Source of the DNA: Drosophila pseudoobscura
Taxonomy: Eukaryota; Arthropoda; Insecta; Diptera; Drosophilidae
Assembly (NCBI RefSeq): GCF_009870125.1
Contig: NC_046679.1
Span: forward strand, 16,554,001 to 16,618,000
Reading direction: 5' to 3'
Length of the DNA: 64,000 bases
Shown in pieces: positions 38,826 through 50,598 of the stretch (positions are counted from its first letter, which is position 1; every line of letters starts with the position of its first letter). The position numbers and the translations under genes are program-made. Below the pieces are notes generated by a model. That model was not told where the DNA came from. It made no database searches and saw only the letters and a list, made by a program, of their open reading frames with translations.

Positions 38826-41393
38826 CTATGATGGGATGGGATCTGGGCGGGATGGCTGAGGAGCCACCTTATTGATGCTCAGCTTTTCGTAGAGTTCGTT
38901 CAGCTCATCCTTCTGGTGGGACATGGCCATGGCGCGCTGACAACGTTCCGTCCAGGCCTCTGGATACTCAATGGCCATTTTCTCCAGGCTCTGTTCCACA
39001 GCGATCTTGATGTTCTTTTCGGGGCTCTCGTGGTAGAGTAGCATCAAATCCATGGCACGCTTCACAACTGCCTCCCAGACCTCGTGCTGGTGCTGAATCT
39101 CCTCTTCGGAGTCGCCCTCGAAGATGGGCGACAGGGTGCCGACCGCCAGGGCGGCCATCGAGCGTATGCCCGCCGAGGGATCGTCCAGGCGCTGCATGGT
39201 GGCATATGCCAGCGGCTTAAGCTCCTCCACGGACAAGCCCCGGAAGTAGCGCACCGTCTTGATGGCATAGTTGCGGGTGTTCGAATTGCGGTCTTCGAGG
39301 AGGCTGGGCATATGCTTCACCAGCGACGGCAGCACCTCGAGCACATCCTCCGGGGCACTCTGGGCGAGGGCGCACAGTGTGGCCATGGCCAGGGAGCGCA
39401 TGGACTCGGAACTAGCGCCAGCCTTCCAGGTCAAATACGGCTCCACAATCTCCGTGACGAAGATTTTCATCATGCTCGGCTCGTCCGGCGCATCGATGTC
39501 TGGTGGTGTCACTGTGCTCGACCAGAGCAGCGCTGCCATGGAGAGACTGCTAAAGATGCGAATTTGTGCATTGGCAGAGCAGTTTTCAAAGACGATCTTC
39601 ACCCGCTCGATGAGGCGCTTGAGGTAGGAGCGCCGAAGGTGACAGATGTTGATGAGTCCGTCCAGCAGCAGTACCGGCTCGGCATTATCCTCCAGGACGG
39701 CGTCCAGGTTCTCCACGTCCTTCAGTGCCATCTCGAAGTAGCGTTCGTGCAGCTGGGCCAACGTTACCTTCTGGAGCTGAGCGATACGCTCGAGGACCAT
39801 TTGACCAACATTGGGGTCGGCATTGTCGCTGTTCAGGGAGTAGCCCAGCGCCATGACTTTTATGCCAACGATATACACGATCATGTAGAGTTCGTCGAGC
39901 TCCTCCTCAGTGGCTGTAACCTGTAGAGACTTGTTCAGTATGGTGTCCAGCAGCTTTAGGATGTACAACTGGAAGCCCGGCTTCAGGGTGTGCGAGTACT
40001 CGGTGGCTCTCAAGAGCTTGCACAAGCGCAAGAGGTGCTCAAAGAAGGCGCTATTGGAGGCCGTGAACATGTAGTAGAAGCACTTCATGTACGACTCGCG
40101 AGCATTGCGCTGCAGTCCATCGAATCCGTGCTCGATCCAGGCCTCGTAGCAGAGCAGGCGACCCATCAGATCGGCCACCTTGGCCGCCTCGGCACTGACC
40201 TCAGCCACGGAATCGCAACAGGCATGGGACACATCCGGATAAATTTCATAGAACTTAGCCGTCATTGCCGCCTCGGCATGGACCACGAACTGGTACAGCA
40301 GCTTCAGCGAGTGCAGGCGGACATTGTCCTTCCAATCGGTCGTCTCGCGAGTGATCAAGGTTAGCAGACGCAGGGAGCGCTGCACCAGTCCACGGCAGCC
40401 AATCGTTGGACGCTTGACATTCTTTGGGTAATTATCCACCGGCAGATCGCAGATCTCCTGCTGCGACAGCTCCGCCTCGTTCTCCTCGTAGTACTGCTTG
40501 CCGCATTTCACCCACAGCGGATGGATGTGGTTGCGTACATCCGGGGAATCGTCCTTCAGGCAGCACAGCACCAGCGGTAGGATCCGCTCAAAGAAGGAGT
40601 AGCGATCAAGCAGATCCATTAGCATCAGTACTCCCATTATTCCGACCTCGCGCCGCACCAGTGGCATCCGATCCATCAGAAGCGGCGACACCTCGCCGAA
40701 CAGGCGGCGCATGCTCTCGGCGCTGGCATCCATGTGCAAACTGAGACGTCCCAGTGCCTCCACGGCCGAGATGCGGGCCGGCGCGTGCTTGTGATTGAGC
40801 ATTCCGTACAGGGCCACAGCCAGCTGTTCCGTGAAGGGACGAATCTCTGTGGTCTCGGCCACACGGCAAAGAGCCACCAGGGTGGAGCAAGCCTCGCGCT
40901 GCACCAGTGGATAGTCATCCTTGAGGGCCTTGATCAGCACTTTGACCACCAGATGATAGCACTCGCGGAAGACTCCCACGTTGCCCATCTTCGCATACTT
41001 GCGCACCATCAGATGCAGCTGTCCAATGTACAGATAGCGTATCTCCTCGCTGGGCTCCACCGTCTCGGCCTGTCCCATGCGCTCCGTCAGCGTGGAAACC
41101 ACATTCAGGAGATTGAAGTCCATCGGCGGCAGGCGGTCCAGGTAGGCATCCACCAGGCGCACAGCACCGTCGCGCACGCTCTCGAAACGGTCGTGGTAGC
41201 ACTTGAGCAGATGCAGATACAACCGATCGAAGTATTGGGCCAACAGCTCCGTGCTGTTATCGTACGAGTTGTTCTCGACCCAAACGAGCATATGCTTCAA
41301 AGTCATTGTCTTGTGGACTCTGTCCGTGGACTCCAGGTCCTTGCATGTCTTCTTAGTATTTTCCTCGATTTCCTCGTTGTTTATTGTCGACAT
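38826..41393 (-). CDS. Heatr2: Heatr2/DNAAF5, axonemal dynein assembly factor
   Basis: One uninterrupted exon encodes 855 residues starting MSTINNEEIEENTK, the same length as I recall for human HEATR2/DNAAF5. The protein is a cytoplasmic all-helical HEAT-repeat solenoid that helps pre-assemble outer and inner dynein arms; in flies it is needed in chordotonal neurons and sperm. HEAT-type helix pairs are visible throughout, for example FESVRDGAVRLVDAYLDRL, DDYPLVQREACSTLVALC, HAPARISAVEALGRLSLHM, DDSPDVRNHIHPLWVKCG, and near the C-terminus NSNTRNYAIKTVRYFRG and DPSAGIRSMAALAVGTLSP. The chosen ATG has CAAAATGT context; the frame stays open 95 codons further upstream with another ATG, but that part looks like leader. 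The gene corresponds to fly CG31320. Expression is probably ciliary, given the forkhead and X-box-like sites about 0.45 kb upstream. Confidence 0.92.
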   Translation of the reverse strand: MSTINNEEIEENTKKTCKDLESTDRVHKTMTLKHMLVWVENNSYDNSTELLAQYFDRLYLHLLKCYHDRFESVRDGAVRLVDAYLDRLPPMDFNLLNVVSTLTERMGQAETVEPSEEIRYLYIGQLHLMVRKYAKMGNVGVFRECYHLVVKVLIKALKDDYPLVQREACSTLVALCRVAETTEIRPFTEQLAVALYGMLNHKHAPARISAVEALGRLSLHMDASAESMRRLFGEVSPLLMDRMPLVRREVGIMGVLMLMDLLDRYSFFERILPLVLCCLKDDSPDVRNHIHPLWVKCGKQYYEENEAELSQQEICDLPVDNYPKNVKRPTIGCRGLVQRSLRLLTLITRETTDWKDNVRLHSLKLLYQFVVHAEAAMTAKFYEIYPDVSHACCDSVAEVSAEAAKVADLMGRLLCYEAWIEHGFDGLQRNARESYMKCFYYMFTASNSAFFEHLLRLCKLLRATEYSHTLKPGFQLYILKLLDTILNKSLQVTATEEELDELYMIVYIVGIKVMALGYSLNSDNADPNVGQMVLERIAQLQKVTLAQLHERYFEMALKDVENLDAVLEDNAEPVLLLDGLINICHLRRSYLKRLIERVKIVFENCSANAQIRIFSSLSMAALLWSSTVTPPDIDAPDEPSMMKIFVTEIVEPYLTWKAGASSESMRSLAMATLCALAQSAPEDVLEVLPSLVKHMPSLLEDRNSNTRNYAIKTVRYFRGLSVEELKPLAYATMQRLDDPSAGIRSMAALAVGTLSPIFEGDSEEEIQHQHEVWEAVVKRAMDLMLLYHESPEKNIKIAVEQSLEKMAIEYPEAWTERCQRAMAMSHQKDELNELYEKLSINKVAPQPSRPDPIPS

Positions 41394-41830
41394 TTTTGTA
41401 GAAAATCGAAAATCGTTACAGTACTGTGATATTTTTGTAAAACTCGACACGAACTCGATCTGATTCCCAGCTAAGTCTGCTGTAAAATGAGAATGGAGAG
41501 GCGTTAGGAAGGCGACAATAGCAACAACAAACGAAGCGGTTGCTATGATTACGAACTTTCTAGATGGAACTAAATATATGCTATAAACCGGGAAACGTAC
41601 AAAAGCCGACTTTGTCCGTCTGTTCCCTCCCCGAATAATCACCGATTCTTTCCCTGTGTTTGCCCTCTCTTTATCCAAGGCCTCACTTTTTTGCTGTTTA
41701 AATACTTGCTTTCGCGCTTTTCCTATGTCATTCCTCTCCTGAAATCACTGAAATGCGCCGGTTAATCCGAGTAGTAACTATCTTCAATTGTTAAACACCT
41801 TTTCTTACATTAATTGCCAAGTTTTCACAT

Positions 41831-41877
41831 TGTTTATTTTGTTTAAACAAAGCGTGCCGCGACGTGACCGTGGCAAC
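41831..41877. promoter_or_regulatory. Forkhead sites plus X-box-like site upstream of Heatr2
   Basis: TGTTTAT (41831-41837) and GTTTAAACAAA (41841-41851) are forkhead-type sites. GTGACCGTGGCAAC (41864-41877) matches the RFX X-box pattern (GTTGCC, spacer, GGCAAC) with a perfect right half and a two-base difference in the left half. Fd3F plus Rfx co-regulation of ciliary motility genes in fly chordotonal neurons is established; that these bases are used here is inference. They lie 440-485 bases 5' of the Heatr2 ATG. Confidence 0.6.
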
Positions 41878-44819
41878 AGCTGTGGCTTAGTGCTGCGAAA
41901 TATTCGCATATTAGCCGGGGGCAGTGTTGTAAAGTGAAGCTTGGGCGCGCATTTCGAAAGCTCTGTTGGATTGTTTGATCTGTTCGCCTTTGATCGTTTA
42001 TGTATTTGCTGAGCTAATTAAGAAACTATAAATGATATTTCTGTGGAAACTTGAGGTTGTTGCGGCTGCGGCTGCGGCTGCTCTTTTATGAGCTTCGCTC
42101 AGCGGCGACCCATAAAAGCTGTGCAGGCACGCCTCTGGCCGTCGTCGTCGGCGGCTTCTCTCCTCTCCTTATCTTTGAGGCCGGGCGACTATCTAATTGC
42201 GATGTCGTTCCTTATCAACATCGGGGTTCCAACAGCGGAGCGACAATATCTAAGATTGATTGGCCGCGCACCGGCTTTGGGGGTGGGTTCGCTTTGACTG
42301 ACTGACTGAATGACTGACTGACTGGCTGATTGGCGGGGGGCTTGCGATGGAAGGAAATCACATAAAATGTCTATTTTTATCGCAACTTAATTGCATTTGT
42401 GGGTCACTAAAATTCTGGTTATAATAAACACACAGAAAATGAGTTTTGGGGCTGGGCTGGGGCCGGCGTGGGAGATAAGCACAATGGCATTATCTATATC
42501 TTACTGATATTATGTTTTAATAGTTAATTGATGGGTTCGGCGTGCCTTATGAAGAAGCCAGAACATAACTAGCCGATAAATGGGGAATAGATTGCTGGAT
42601 GGAAGTTCTGTTTTTTGTTGGATTGTGGGAAGATCTTTTTTTGTTATAAAGAACTTTTATTAGCAATCACAGATTTGATGACGGTGATGCTTAAAAACAA
42701 AAAGAGGCAGCATGAAAGACGATCTCTTTGTTTTGTTAAACAATCTGCTACTCTTAAAGTAAATTTTTATTTAATAGATACTACAGAAGATACTTTTCTA
42801 GGAAAGTAATCTTCTTGCTAGATTGTGGGGAAATTTATTGCTATATTTATCTACTCGTTACTGATATTTTGTTGAACTAAATAAATTATTCTATACCATA
42901 TATTTGTGGGTGTGCCTCACACAAGAAGAAATGGAATGATATATGAAAATGAATGATCTTTAAAACATAAATCTAGTACAAGTTTGGAAGAATCTCTTGC
43001 GGATTATGTAGGGAATGTTTGAGGGAATCAATCTTAAAAGATTACTACATAATCTCTTCCCAATTTGTGGGAAAATCTCCCATTAGATTTAGGGAAATCT
43101 GAAGATATCCCCCCACTCTTCTCATAGGAATGTGCGGTCTTTAATAATCTCTTCCCAGAATGTTGATTGCTCCTATACGAATGGTGTGGTGTGCCTTCTA
43201 CGAGTGGATACGAGTATCTGTTGATCTTTCCGTTTGAATTTTATTCAATGCCTGTGCGGAATTTTGTCTGTTGTTTTCAATTTCCCTTTCGGTATCCCCA
43301 TTTCTCTGTGTGTGTGCCCCTCTATCCGTGTTTGTTGCACGATTGGCGTGCCCAGGTCCCCGGCATATTTTATGAGTGTTTCCACCTTGTTGTTGTTGTT
43401 ATTTTTTTTTTACCTACTGTCAAAAATTGTTGCTGTCATTTTTATTGAAAGCCAGCACTGTCGCTGTCGCTGTTGCCAGCCTGTGCAGCGTCGCAGTCGC
43501 AGTCACAGTCACAGTCGCAGATACAGATACAGATACACCAGCGCACTTATACGAGTATGCTTTGTTGCTCCCATTTGTGTGCACAATTCGATTTCATACC
43601 TTTTTGTTTGGGGGCTGCCTGCTCCGTCAGCAGTGGAGATGGGGGTCTGGGTATGGGTATGGGACTGGGACTGCGACTGGGTTCAGACACGGCACACGCT
43701 CCAAAGCAATTAAGCGCATGAATCAGGTTCGTTCGGGCTCGTTCGGATCGTTCGGTTGTGCAGGGCCGCGGACGCGGACGCGGACGCCGCGGATGTACGG
43801 ATGTATCTGTGTATCCGTGAGTGCGGCGTGCGTTATTTCTTTTGCACTCACTGTGCTGTTTTTCTTTCTTTTTTGTATAGAGCGGGCACGAGAGTAACGG
43901 AGAGGTACGATACAATCACCGGCACAATACTTAATTGATATGAAATGAAGTCATTTGGCAAAATCACTGGGAGAGTAATGGACCGACCGACCCGCGTTCA
44001 TTCAATTTTGATTTGATGTCGGCCTGGCCAGTTCCACGAGATATACATAGGACAGACATATGTACGTATGTATGTATATTTTTGTATATTTTCGCATATC
44101 GACTTTTCGAAACTGTACCGTACGACAGTACAGACAGTGCCATGCCTATATTTCGGTCGGAAAAAAGAGTTTCAATTAAAAATAACATTTTGGGAGCTTG
44201 GGGCCGCTGGCAAAAAGTGCGGAAGCCGCCTGACTGCTGCATTCGTTGGATGCGAATGCGAATTGGCCCGCTCTGTCGATAAAGCCAAAAAGCTGACTGG
44301 CTTATAACAGTCATAATTATTAATTAGACACAGATACTCGTACAAACACATCTGTGAGTGTGTGTGTGTGTACGTTTATACAGATGCAAACACGACTTGC
44401 CGGCAGAGGCAGGAGGCAGGAGGCAGGAGGCAGTGGCTGTGGCACTTAAATGGACTTGTTACACAGTCGAGCGGTTACCAGAGACGGGGACTAGGGGGAC
44501 TGAGGGACTGGGGACGGAGCTGCATGCAAAATGCAAATTTACCAATTGATATTGATTGAATTGCCAACTGCCAGAGCAGGCTAGAGAGCTAGCGGAATGG
44601 AGCCGTCGGGACTGGGCCTGGGACCTGGGACCTGGGACTGTGACTGTAGCCGGCGACTGTAAACGCTAATTAGTTTTATATTTCAACTGGCCGCTTAAGT
44701 GAATGACGGACTGACCGACGGACGAACCGCGTCACTTACTCGAAACCCAGTTGATTGAGTAGTGAGTGTTTTATACTCGTACTCGGACTCGGATTCGTCA
44801 TTAAATACCACATATCCAG

Positions 44820-45168
44820 AGTTCTACTTGGGGTATATTGTATTTAGGCAGGCCATAAAAACCCCATGTGAAGATAAAGTTCTGGGTTTATCTTCCTAAA
44901 AAAATCTAGAAAAACCCCCTCAAGATATGGCACACTTATCATATCTACTGATATGATCCATATTTCGGATATTAGATAAGCCCCTTGAGACGATAGGAGT
45001 GGAGATAACTGACGGAATGAATGAGAACCATTTGTTATCCACTTTCTTGAAATATGAAATAATGTTCTTTAGCTTCGATTATCTATAGATTTAACCAAAT
45101 CGAATTTGTATATACATATATTTCGAACCGGGTATCGTAGTGTCGAGGCACCTACAGCCTTCTAGAAT
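44820..45168 (+). mobile_element. INE-1-like relic
   Basis: The right end reads ACCGGGTATCGTAGTGTCGA followed by GGCACC, close to the INE-1 terminus (ACGGGTATCAGATAGTCGGG and onward). The left limit is set at GGGGTATATTG and is approximate; the interior is AT-rich and non-coding. Confidence 0.45.
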
Positions 45169-46670
45169 GCTTTATTTTGTTATGTTTCTGTCTCGATTTC
45201 TCGGAATCACTGATTAGAAATGTTGCTAATGGCTTGACTTTGCTGTGGAGAATAGGAGAAAGAGAGAAAGAAAAACGGGTACGGGCATGGGTGCTCCAGT
45301 CCTTATCCCCATTCCATCCTCAGTCCCATCCGTTTCCAGGCCAATATGTAGCTATAAAAAAGTTTGCCATATAAGCAAGTGCTGTGTAAGTGGTGCTCCC
45401 CAATAGCCCCCAGCCACACAGTCGCACTCGCACTCGCACTCGCAGTCCCATTCCCAGACCCTGCCTTGCTTTGCCCTGCCTTGCCTTGCCCCTTGTTGGC
45501 ATTTCATATTAATGTGCGCCGTTTAATTGCGTGACTCATCATCGGAGGAGCTCTGTAATCGCCGTCTGCCATCATCTGCTTCCAGAGGAGAGAACTCGTT
45601 ACGTTACTTACGAGTATTTGCCGTCAGCCGCGCGCCGACTTGTTGGGAGATCCGTTGCATTGCCAGGCCTGGCTCTGGTTCTGGTTCTGGGTCTTTGAGC
45701 TGGCTCTCCGTTGAGTTGGAGTGGCAGAAGAAAGTTGAACTCATAATTAATAAAGTATGTGGCTGATGAACGAATTAAGCTTCTCTTTGCCATCAGATTG
45801 ATAAGTAATTTTCATCGGGAGAAATTAATATTTTAACGATGGCTGGGCTTCGCTTTTTCCTTTGGTTTCGGGCTACTTAACAATCATTATCGCCGTCTGA
45901 ATTATTGAAGACTCAGGGCCATTACAGACACCCAATTATCGTATTCTCTTAATTTCAAATTATACCTTTCTTTGTGCAAGTTCTTCATAATTAACCAAGG
46001 AATATCTTTCCCAAAACATCGGTAAGTTGTTTCCCTTAAAAAGAGTTCCGTATCGAATGATCTATATGCAAATTTATACCTTTATCGAATAAGTTCCATT
46101 AGGTATTGGGACCGGAGTATTTACAAAGTATTCTTTAAAGAATTTTAAACACATTGAAGTACCATTTTTCCACTCTAAAGTTTCCCGTTTGCAATGCAGA
46201 TTTTTACTTAGTATCAGCCTTGAGGAATATATGATTAGCCCATAGGATAGATCAGCATTTGAGATGATCGTATCGCATAAAGCTGTTGGCTAATCAGCCA
46301 CTTGCAGCCACTTTGTTTATGCAATCTGTTTTCAGAACTATTCGCATTATTTGGATTATTTGTTTATTTTCCATATGAGTATTAGCGTGAAAAAATGCAG
46401 CCAACCTGTGTCTCAGATTGTAATGAGAGCTGCAAATGGTTTTTGTGCTGCCTTTGCATTTAATTTTTAGCCATTTACATATTTGCGTAATCGGCCCAGA
46501 CCCACTCCCAGTCCCAGTCCCAGCACCAGGCACTCCATTCTCACATACCAAATGGCTGGGATACGATACAGAGACCAGAGACAGCGATCTGTTTGTGCAG
46601 TCGCATAGTTTCCATTGCGAATATACGAGTATATATGCTTATAGCGGATCCAGACTGACCAGTTCCAGGC

Positions 46671-46738
46671 CCATACCATATCCATATCCATATCCATACC
46701 ATACCATACCATACCATGGAATGGAATGGAATGGAATG
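46671..46738. repeat. Composite CCATA / CCATAT / GGAAT microsatellite
   Basis: CCATAT units pass into CCATA units and then, after CCATGG, into GGAAT units. The two halves are nearly reverse-complement in character (CCAT against ATGG), so the locus can form partial hairpins and is likely unstable. Confidence 0.85.
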
Positions 46739-47131
46739 CCAATCCATTCATTCATTCGCAGCGCGAGTGTCGGACGTCTGTCAGTCAATCAGAGAAACAG
46801 TTTGAGTAACAATTTAATTAATTTCAGTTGGTAATGCGAACCGAACCTGTTATGCGATAGATATTAGATATCATCGCGCTGCTATTTGGTTGCTGTGAAT
46901 GAAATTGCCTCTTAATTATGCATAATGCCCATGACATGACTCAATTAAAGGCCAACAAATAAGCCAGACAGCCGCACAGATGACTGGCACAAAGAGGTCT
47001 ACTAAAATATTAACCCGAAAAAAGAGATACGATACCATGGCTAGATGCAGAATACGGACTCGTTTCGTGCACGTACGAGTATTAGTTTTTTGTTATCTTG
47101 CTCGGGTAATTATCACAGACAAAGACACACC

Positions 47132-47154
47132 GACAGACAGACAGACAGACAGAC
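47132..47154. repeat. GACA tetranucleotide array
   Basis: About six GACA units. GACA/GTCT arrays are the proto-microsatellite of the DINE-1/mini-me family, so this may be a transposon remnant, but no flanking INE-1 segments are clear. Confidence 0.8.
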
Positions 47155-48497
47155 GGATTGTATCTCGAATATGCCGTATCTGTGGAATGTATCTGCCTGC
47201 TAGCAGTGCAACCATAACAAGCCGCCACCATCTGAGAAGGTGTTTCTCTTGTTTTTTTTTGGCATGCAAAAGTTGAGCAGGGTAGGGGAAATTCGAACGG
47301 GTATATAAATCTATAGATCCCATATTCATATCTTCATATCAGGGCTGCTCTATGTTGCGATTTGTTGTATCTTTCTAAGCTTTAAGTGAACAACATTTTC
47401 TTTCTGGGAAATCCAAGAAAAGTGCCCTTCTCTGCACCTATGAAGAGTTCTTAGAGTTTATCAAGTGTTCTCTGGAAATCCGACCATGCATGCATGATTC
47501 AGAGAACAAATTAATATATATTCTCTGATCGATTAGCCTGATTAGCCCTTCGGTATGATTGCATCAGTCTCCCCAGCTCGGGATCACGATTACGAGTATA
47601 TGCAGTACGAACTAGGGCCTATTGCGATTGACTGCCCTTCGCTTACGCACAACAGATCCGTTCCTATGGGTTCTGGTGCTGTTCATGTTTTGGGGTTTTC
47701 CTTTTCCATTAATGTTCAAGTATGCCCGTGTAATCATTTGTTTGGATTGTAAATAATTGCATCATCTGGCAGTGCAATGTTTTGCCGATTACGATTGTAC
47801 GATGCAACCCATAATAAATGTCAGAATGCTGTCTGACTGATTGGACATGGGTCTGAGAGAGTGGCCAGGGGGCATGGGGCAAGTAAATACAGTTTTCAGT
47901 CAGCTAATTTTCCCATTGTCATCAATAGCTGTCGATGCCGAAAACCGAAATGGCAGCAGCCCCGAAAACCCGCAACCTCATCGTGAAATGGAAATTAATT
48001 ATGTGTCAACAGCATGATTACAGGCGAAATTTAACTAATTTGATGCCAGAAATATACGCATACGCACGTAAATGGGTTGTTGGGATAAGGCCCTAAGTGA
48101 TTTATCTAGTCGTTCGATTAGTGTATCAATTTATTCTGCTCAGAGTCGGATTTCTCCGCCAATCAATGAATGATATTGATACGGATCTTTGGGGTTCAAC
48201 ACACATAGGAGTTAAAAATTGATTTCGATTCGCTTGACCGATTAGAAGGGTTCCCGATTATGTACTTTGATTAATTGAAATTGATTTTTAGTTGCATCTG
48301 GCACCAGGGGTCATCGACTGTCTATCAGTGTCGTGTCCTCTGCTTTCTGGGAATTCCCAGCGCCCCTACAGCTATTTTCTGTGCGCAAAAACATGTCCAC
48401 GTGCACATTTGGAGGCGCTTTTTCACAGTAATTGATAGTGATGATAGTATGCATCATATGTTAGTTATGGTTGTCTCTCTCCCTCTCCCTCTCTCTC

Positions 48498-48594
48498 TAT
48501 AAAAACAAGCATGGGCTCCGCCATCTTATCTGGTCCTAGGAGCCTACGGCTTTGACCTGTCACTGTGTTGACGAGGAGATTCCAAGGAGGAAAG
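48498..48594 (+). promoter_or_regulatory. Candidate TATA promoter and leader exon, plus strand (speculative)
   Basis: TATAAAAA at 48498-48505 follows a CT-rich run; a start would be expected near 48529, and a good donor AAAG/GTACGT ends the putative exon at 48594. It has no coding potential. No downstream exon could be assigned. Confidence 0.25.
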
Positions 48595-48652
48595 GTACGT
48601 AATTTATAGATTATGTATACCGTTAATGGGGCGGGGCGGTGTTGAGACTTAC

Positions 48653-48802
48653 CTGTGAGGGGGCCACGCGGGCAGTACCCGTAAGGGGTGTATCCGGTGT
48701 ATCCGAAGAGTCAAGGTGAATGGAAATCCAATTAAATGATTTTCACTTGCTTTTTGAACGTTTTTGGTTTCTTTATTGGTGAGCTGCTGAGCGCTATTTA
48801 TA
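48653..48802 (-). promoter_or_regulatory. Candidate TATA promoter and leader exon, minus strand (speculative)
   Basis: On the minus strand CTATAAATAG (TATA core 48802-48795) is followed about 30 bases later by a possible start near 48771 and then a strong donor CACAG/GTAAGT ending the exon at 48653. The exon has no ATG. It could be a distant leader exon, for example for NK7.1 on the same strand, or a non-coding RNA. Confidence 0.3.
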
Positions 48803-48832
48803 GTTGGGGTTGTTGGGGTTACCGTCAAAGGT

Positions 48833-48858
48833 CACCGTCACCGTCACCGTCACCGTGT
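48833..48858. repeat. CACCGT hexamer array
   Basis: About four tandem CACCGT units followed by a short GT run. Confidence 0.85.
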
Positions 48859-50560
48859 GTGTGGGTGTACGAGTGGTAGTTGTTGTTTTTATATTCCGCT
48901 TTATTTTCCTTGGGGTTTTTTTTGTTTTTCATTTGGCTGTTCCTCTATTTGGATATCCTTTCTTTTTGGTTCACTTTTTTATGGCTGTTTCTTGTCGCTG
49001 ACGTTTTACAGGGCTCTTCGCTGCTTCTGCTTCTGCTGCTGATTATAATCCTTAATTAGTCTAACGAGTTGCAAATTAATCCACTTTCCCTAATTAAATT
49101 GCCTCTCTGCCGCGACAAAGTTGAAAAAATTTCTATTGAAAAAAAGTACTAACAAAAAAAAAGGAGAGAAAGTCTTTACTACGAGGCCGAAGCTTTAGAT
49201 ACCCTTTGCCGATTTCTTTAGACGCAGATTGGGGATCGCCAGCCATTGTCATACAGGGATCATCATATCTGGGCACTACAGAGGTATTTGGAGGTATATG
49301 TAGGTTTTTTTTTTGCTGGTTTGCTCTGCAAAGTCCTGCTGAAAATCAGAGTATCCTCTTCGAGGGTACACCACATAAAGGAAGGAGCAAAAAACTGCCT
49401 GAATTCCCAGAGCGATGGAGAGAAATGTAATTAATTCATTAGCCAGGCAATTGACAATTATTGATTATTGTTTTGCCTTTTGCGATTATGAATTAATTTT
49501 AATGTATTTTCGTTTCAGTTTTCATGTAGCTGATTGTTGTTTTTTCTGTTTGTTTTGTTCGGGCATTAGCGTTGCACAATTTGTTATGGCCCGCACGTTG
49601 TTCATTTATTTCATTTTTAATTATTTTGAAATGTGTTCTGGTTTCATAATTGGCAGCCCATTGTCTCTCAGAGTGTTTCTCTGTGCGCTTTTGTGATTTA
49701 ATTAAATACATTGATATTTATTTATATATGTTGAATGGGAAATCCGACCAGGTCGGCTTCATTTGTCTTGCGCTCATTTTCAATTTGGGCTCTTGGCCGC
49801 GCCTCGTCTCGCCTCGCTCAAAATGTGGCGAAATATTTAATTTGTCGTGCAGTTGAACAATTGTATTATGCCACTTAATTGTTGCAAGGTACGAGTATAC
49901 ATACGTATCCATTTGCTTTTTGTGGTAAATGAAATGACAAATCAAAAGACAATTTGCTTGGCAATTCTGGTATACAAAACGACAAATTTATAGAATTATT
50001 TATGAGCAAATTGTTTACAAATTAAAATGCGGAATAATTAGGGGGGATTTTGTGGGGTTTTTAGAAAAAGGAGCAAATACCGACGGCAATAATTTCTTTA
50101 TAAAATGCTAATAAATTGCTCTGTTGGATCTTCTGTTTGAAAGGGTTTCGAGGAGGCGATTAAGAGGCAATAATGATCCTAATTAAAGACCGAAGTATGA
50201 AGCCTGAGCATTTTGTTTCATTAATACCCAATATAAATGAGCGAGTCCTTTATTAAACACAGTTTATTATGAGAAATTGATCTGCTTTGCGAGATTTATA
50301 AATATTAATTGATTCATACATTTAAACAATTATTGTTAACTCGGTATAATATTACACGCGTAGTACTTGTTGGCCTGGTTTTATCGAATTTAGTGGCTGG
50401 CTGCTTCGCTTGCCATTTACAAAATAATTGGATTTTTGGTTTGTTTTTCGTTTTTGTTTCACTTGATGCCTTTTATAAGCTTTTTCTTTAATTTAATTTA
50501 ATGAAAATTTATAAGCGTTTTATTTCATTTGTTTTCAGGAACGGAATTTATGAGCCCCGG

Positions 50561-50598
50561 CACCGACACCGACACCGACTCCGACACCGACACAGACA
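50561..50598. repeat. CACCGA hexamer array
   Basis: Six imperfect CACCGA/CACAGA/CTCCGA units in tandem. Confidence 0.8.

Larger units (their letters stand above)
41878..48490. other. Non-coding region right of Heatr2
   Basis: No coding exon is supported. Content is simple repeats, eight exact TACTCGTA/TACGAGTA octamers between 43209 and 47598, a relic INE-1-like element at 44.8-45.17 kb, and weakly similar segments offset by about 357 bases (TTACTGATATT at 42500 and 42858). Confidence 0.6.

Noticed and set aside
42051..42305. Open frames next to the Heatr2 promoter region
   Set aside because: Low-complexity start (repeated CGGCTG) and no family resemblance; more likely non-coding.
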